Below the pieces are notes generated by a model. It saw only the letters and a program-made list of their open reading frames with translations. It had not been told where the DNA came from and searched no databases. From NCBI RefSeq assembly GCF_947581735.1, contig NZ_CANPVT010000013.1, positions 1 to 64,000 of the forward strand: a stretch of DNA of 64,000 bases, in the 5' to 3' direction. The stretch comes from Candidatus Palauibacter soopunensis. GTDB lineage: Bacteria > Gemmatimonadota > Gemmatimonadetes > Palauibacterales > Palauibacteraceae. The translations under genes were made by a program, and so were the position numbers. Positions 61,603 to 64,000 of the stretch are shown here, piece by piece; positions within the stretch are counted from its first letter, which is position 1; each line of letters opens with the position of its first letter.

Positions 61603-61690
61603 GTCTGCACTCCGGTTTCGGGTCAGAGTCGGGCGGCTGGTCTCACGGTAGATCCGGCGCTTGACGGCCACAACCGCGGACGTCCGTCTC

Positions 61691-62926
61691 CTAGCGGCGG
61701 CCGCCGGCGATGCGGGCGGCCTCGGGGCGGCGGCGGAGAGCGAGCATGCTCCAGGTGCCGAGGGCCGGGCCGATGGCGAGGGGCGCGAAGGCCCACTCCC
61801 AGCCGAACCATGACTCCCACACCGGGATGAGGCGGATCGTGGCGATCGTGAGCAGGAAGCCGATCGCCGTCTGCAGCGTGAGCGCGGTGCCCACGTACTC
61901 CGGTTCGGCGAGTTCGCTCACACAGGCGGAGAACTGCGCGGAGTCGGCGACGATCGCGAACCCCCACACGAGGCAGACCGCCGCGATCGGCCAGATGGGG
62001 CCACCGAACAGGGGCCCGATGACGAGACAGCAGGCGCCGCTCACTACCATGCTCCAACTCGTCACGGCCGTCCGCCCCACGCGGTCCGCGAGCACGCCGG
62101 CCGCGGCCGCGCCCAGCCCTCCGGCGGCGATCGTCCCGAAAGCCAGGTACGAGGCGAGGGAGGGGGTCGTGCGCGCGTTCGGGTCCGCCGCGAAACTCGC
62201 CGCCAGGAAGGCGGGGATCCACGTCCACATGGCGAAGAGTTCCCACATGTGCCCGAAATAGCCGCCGTTGGCGAGCATCGTCGCGCGGTCGGCGAACATG
62301 CGCCGCACGGCGCGGGGATCGAAGGGCGCGGCCGGCGCCTGGTGGGGGCCCGCGCGGAGCCCCGCCGCGGCGAGCAGTGCCGCCACGATCGCAAAGCCCG
62401 AGGCGAGCAGGAGTACGGGCCGCCAGGCGCCGATCCCTCCGAGCGGCCGGAGCAGATGGGGCATCGCGCTCCCGACGGCGAGGGCGCCGATGAGGACTCC
62501 GATCGCCATTCCGCGCCCGGCGCGGAACCACCCGGCGACCATTTTCATCCCGGGCGGATAGACGCCCGCGAGGGCTACCCCCGTCACGAACCGGAGGAAG
62601 ACGGTGAGGGCGAGCCCGTCCGCGAACACGGCGATCGCGGCGGTGGCCGCCGCGCCGAGGAGGGCGGACCCGGCGATGAGCCGGCGCGGGTCCCACACGT
62701 CGGAGAGCGTGAGCAGCGCCGAGAGGACCGCGCCCGTGGCGAAGCCAAGTTGAACGGAGGTCGTGAGCCAGGCTGCCCCGGAGTCGTCGAGCCCCCACGC
62801 CTCGCGCAGCTCCGGCACGACCGCGCTGGCCGAGAACCAGAGGCTCATCGCGAGCAGATCGACCAGCGCAAGCAGCGCGAGCTGTCCCGCTGCCCGCGCA
62901 CCGGTGTCCGGCGAGCGCGGGGTCAT
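61691..62926 (-). CDS. MFS transporter
   Basis: The protein has 411 residues and 12 membrane helices with the usual two six-helix halves. SDVWDPRRLI between helices 2 and 3 is the motif A region, and a basic loop RGMAIGVLIGALAVGSA follows in helix 5. The ATG at 62926 opens just before the first helix; the upstream frame is antisense to acs. No substrate signature is visible. It lies 89 bases upstream of the DUF1080 gene on the same strand. Confidence 0.88.
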   Translation of the reverse strand: MTPRSPDTGARAAGQLALLALVDLLAMSLWFSASAVVPELREAWGLDDSGAAWLTTSVQLGFATGAVLSALLTLSDVWDPRRLIAGSALLGAAATAAIAVFADGLALTVFLRFVTGVALAGVYPPGMKMVAGWFRAGRGMAIGVLIGALAVGSAMPHLLRPLGGIGAWRPVLLLASGFAIVAALLAAAGLRAGPHQAPAAPFDPRAVRRMFADRATMLANGGYFGHMWELFAMWTWIPAFLAASFAADPNARTTPSLASYLAFGTIAAGGLGAAAAGVLADRVGRTAVTSWSMVVSGACCLVIGPLFGGPIWPIAAVCLVWGFAIVADSAQFSACVSELAEPEYVGTALTLQTAIGFLLTIATIRLIPVWESWFGWEWAFAPLAIGPALGTWSMLALRRRPEAARIAGGRR

Positions 62927-62973
62927 GAGCGTCGGCGGCTGCGGGCGGGCGATAGCGTAGTCAGTCCTCCGGG

Positions 62974-64000
62974 TTACCCCTCGCGGTCGGCGAATTTCTG
63001 CTGCAGGCTTCGCACCACGGCGGGGTCCGCGAGCGTCGTCGTGTCGCCCAGCGCCCGTCCCTCCGCCACGTCGCGCAGGAGGCGCCGCATGATCTTCCCG
63101 CTCCGCGTCTTCGGCAGCTCGGCGGCGAAGATGAGGTCGGCCGGCCGCGCGATCGCGCCGATCTGCGCCGCCACGTGCCCCCGCAGTTCCTGGCGCAGCG
63201 CCTCGGAGGTCTCCGTCCCCTCCACCACGCTCACGAACGCGGCCACCGCCTGTCCCTTGATCTCGTCCGAACGCCCCACGACCGCAGCCTCCGCCACCGC
63301 CTCGTGGTCGACCAGCGCGGACTCCACCTCCATGGTCCCGATCCGGTGCCCGGCCACGTTCAGCACGTCGTCCACGCGGCCCATGATCCAGTAGTAGCCG
63401 TCGTCGTCCACCCGCGCCCCGTCGCCGGGGAAGTAGATGTCGGGCCACTTCGACCAGTACGTCTCGCGGTAGCGCTCCTCGTCACCCCAGATCCCCCGCA
63501 GCATCCCCGGCCACGGCGACGTGATCGCGAGGTAGCCGGACTCCGCCGGATTCCCCTCCTCGTCGAGGATCGCCGCCTCGATGCCGGGGAAGGGAACCGT
63601 CGCCGTCCCCGGCTTCGTGGTGATCGCCCCCGGGAGCGGCGTGATCATGATTCCGCCCGTCTCCGTCTGCCACCACGTGTCGACGATCGGGCAGCGGCCG
63701 CCGCCGATGTGGCGGTCGTACCAGACCCACGCCTCGGGGTTGATGGGTTCGCCCACCGTCCCGAGCAACCGGAGCTTCGAGAGGTCGTAGCCCGCCGGCC
63801 AGTCGTCCCCCCACCTCATGAAGGCGCGGATCGCCGTCGGCGCCGTGTAGAACACGGTCACGGCGTAGTTCTCGCACAGATCCCAGAAGCGGCCCCGGTC
63901 CGGCCAGTCGGGCGACCCCTCGTACATCACCACCGTCGCGCCGTTCGAGAGCGGGCCGTAGACGATGTAGGAGTGGCCCGTGACCCACCCCACGTCCGCC
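62974..64000 (-). CDS. acs: Acetyl-CoA synthetase, C-terminal part (cut by window edge)
   Basis: The last 342 codons of an AMP-forming acetyl-CoA synthetase are present. Motifs are [15 protein letters not shown], the acyl-adenylate motif [48 protein letters not shown], and [15 protein letters not shown] with the regulatory Lys. The full enzyme is about 650 residues, so roughly the first 300 lie beyond 64000. It activates acetate to acetyl-CoA. It is upstream of the MFS gene on the same strand, with 47 bases between. Confidence 0.95.
   Translation of the reverse strand, partial: ADVGWVTGHSYIVYGPLSNGATVVMYEGSPDWPDRGRFWDLCENYAVTVFYTAPTAIRAFMRWGDDWPAGYDLSKLRLLGTVGEPINPEAWVWYDRHIGGGRCPIVDTWWQTETGGIMITPLPGAITTKPGTATVPFPGIEAAILDEEGNPAESGYLAITSPWPGMLRGIWGDEERYRETYWSKWPDIYFPGDGARVDDDGYYWIMGRVDDVLNVAGHRIGTMEVESALVDHEAVAEAAVVGRSDEIKGQAVAAFVSVVEGTETSEALRQELRGHVAAQIGAIARPADLIFAAELPKTRSGKIMRRLLRDVAEGRALGDTTTLADPAVVRSLQQKFADREG

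Noticed and set aside
1-64000. tRNA, rRNA or CRISPR features
   Set aside because: I looked for T-arm GTTCRANNC patterns with matching acceptor arms and for regularly spaced repeats and found none that I could support.

Overview
This is a GC-rich, densely coded bacterial window with about 53 genes and no tRNA, rRNA or CRISPR array that I could see. The organism looks like a didermic, aerobic, protein- and peptide-using heterotroph. It has a TonB-dependent receptor, lipoproteins, an Omp85-type barrel, twin-arginine and Sec exports, c-type cytochrome and many secreted beta-propellers (6-bladed, NHL, YncE-like, BNR/sortilin). That gene style, plus GldA/GldFG/DUF4340 and abundant secreted propellers, suggests Gemmatimonadota or a close relative. 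This is inference from gene content, not proven.

Layout. 1-9 kb is an accessory region: a PadR regulator with its membrane partner, two small lipoproteins, two 6-bladed-propeller proteins, remnants of a propeller gene and of an integrase, a GxxExxY protein, two small island ORFs and a complete P4-type tyrosine integrase. A two-hairpin repeat occurs in inverted orientation near 54-93 and 2723-2767. 9-17.9 kb (minus strand) is the highlight: a complete quinohemoprotein amine dehydrogenase (QHNDH) operon, in transcription order qhpG-qhpA-qhpD-qhpC-qhpB-qhpF-qhpE. It encodes the diheme alpha subunit, propeller beta subunit, CTQ-bearing gamma subunit, radical SAM crosslinking enzyme, FAD monooxygenase, ABC exporter and leader-peptide protease. 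A secreted lectin/endostatin-like gene lies 6 nt upstream of qhpG and may lead the operon.

18.6-31.4 kb holds NHL proteins (one tandem pair), a HupE/UreJ-like membrane protein, a TonB-dependent receptor, a large BNR/sortilin-type secreted protein and a tandem pair of secreted TonB-plug-only proteins. 31.6-37.4 kb carries a PhoX-like protein, an RlpA lipoprotein, a metallopeptidase/TolB-propeller/Omp85 fusion and a small membrane protein. 37.4-46.3 kb is mostly housekeeping: NfuA-like Fe-S carrier, pyrE, a Fur regulator, a DUF192 lipoprotein, fumC and a GldA/GldFG/DUF4340 ABC module. 46.4-53 kb has a GT-C-like membrane protein, a VapBC module with a clear operator palindrome, and a four-base-overlapping operon of sugar isomerase, oxidoreductase and MFS transporter. 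53-64 kb has a DPP-IV-like peptidase, a serine hydrolase, a 5'-3' exonuclease, proBA, a DUF1080 lipoprotein, an MFS transporter and the C-terminal half of acetyl-CoA synthetase, cut by the window edge.

A recurring feature is that four genes (qhpG, the PhoX-like gene, rlpA and pyrE) make sense only with a CTG start codon. Two of these have a strong Shine-Dalgarno sequence at proper spacing. Most adjacent same-strand genes overlap by ATGA or GTGA, so translational coupling is common here.
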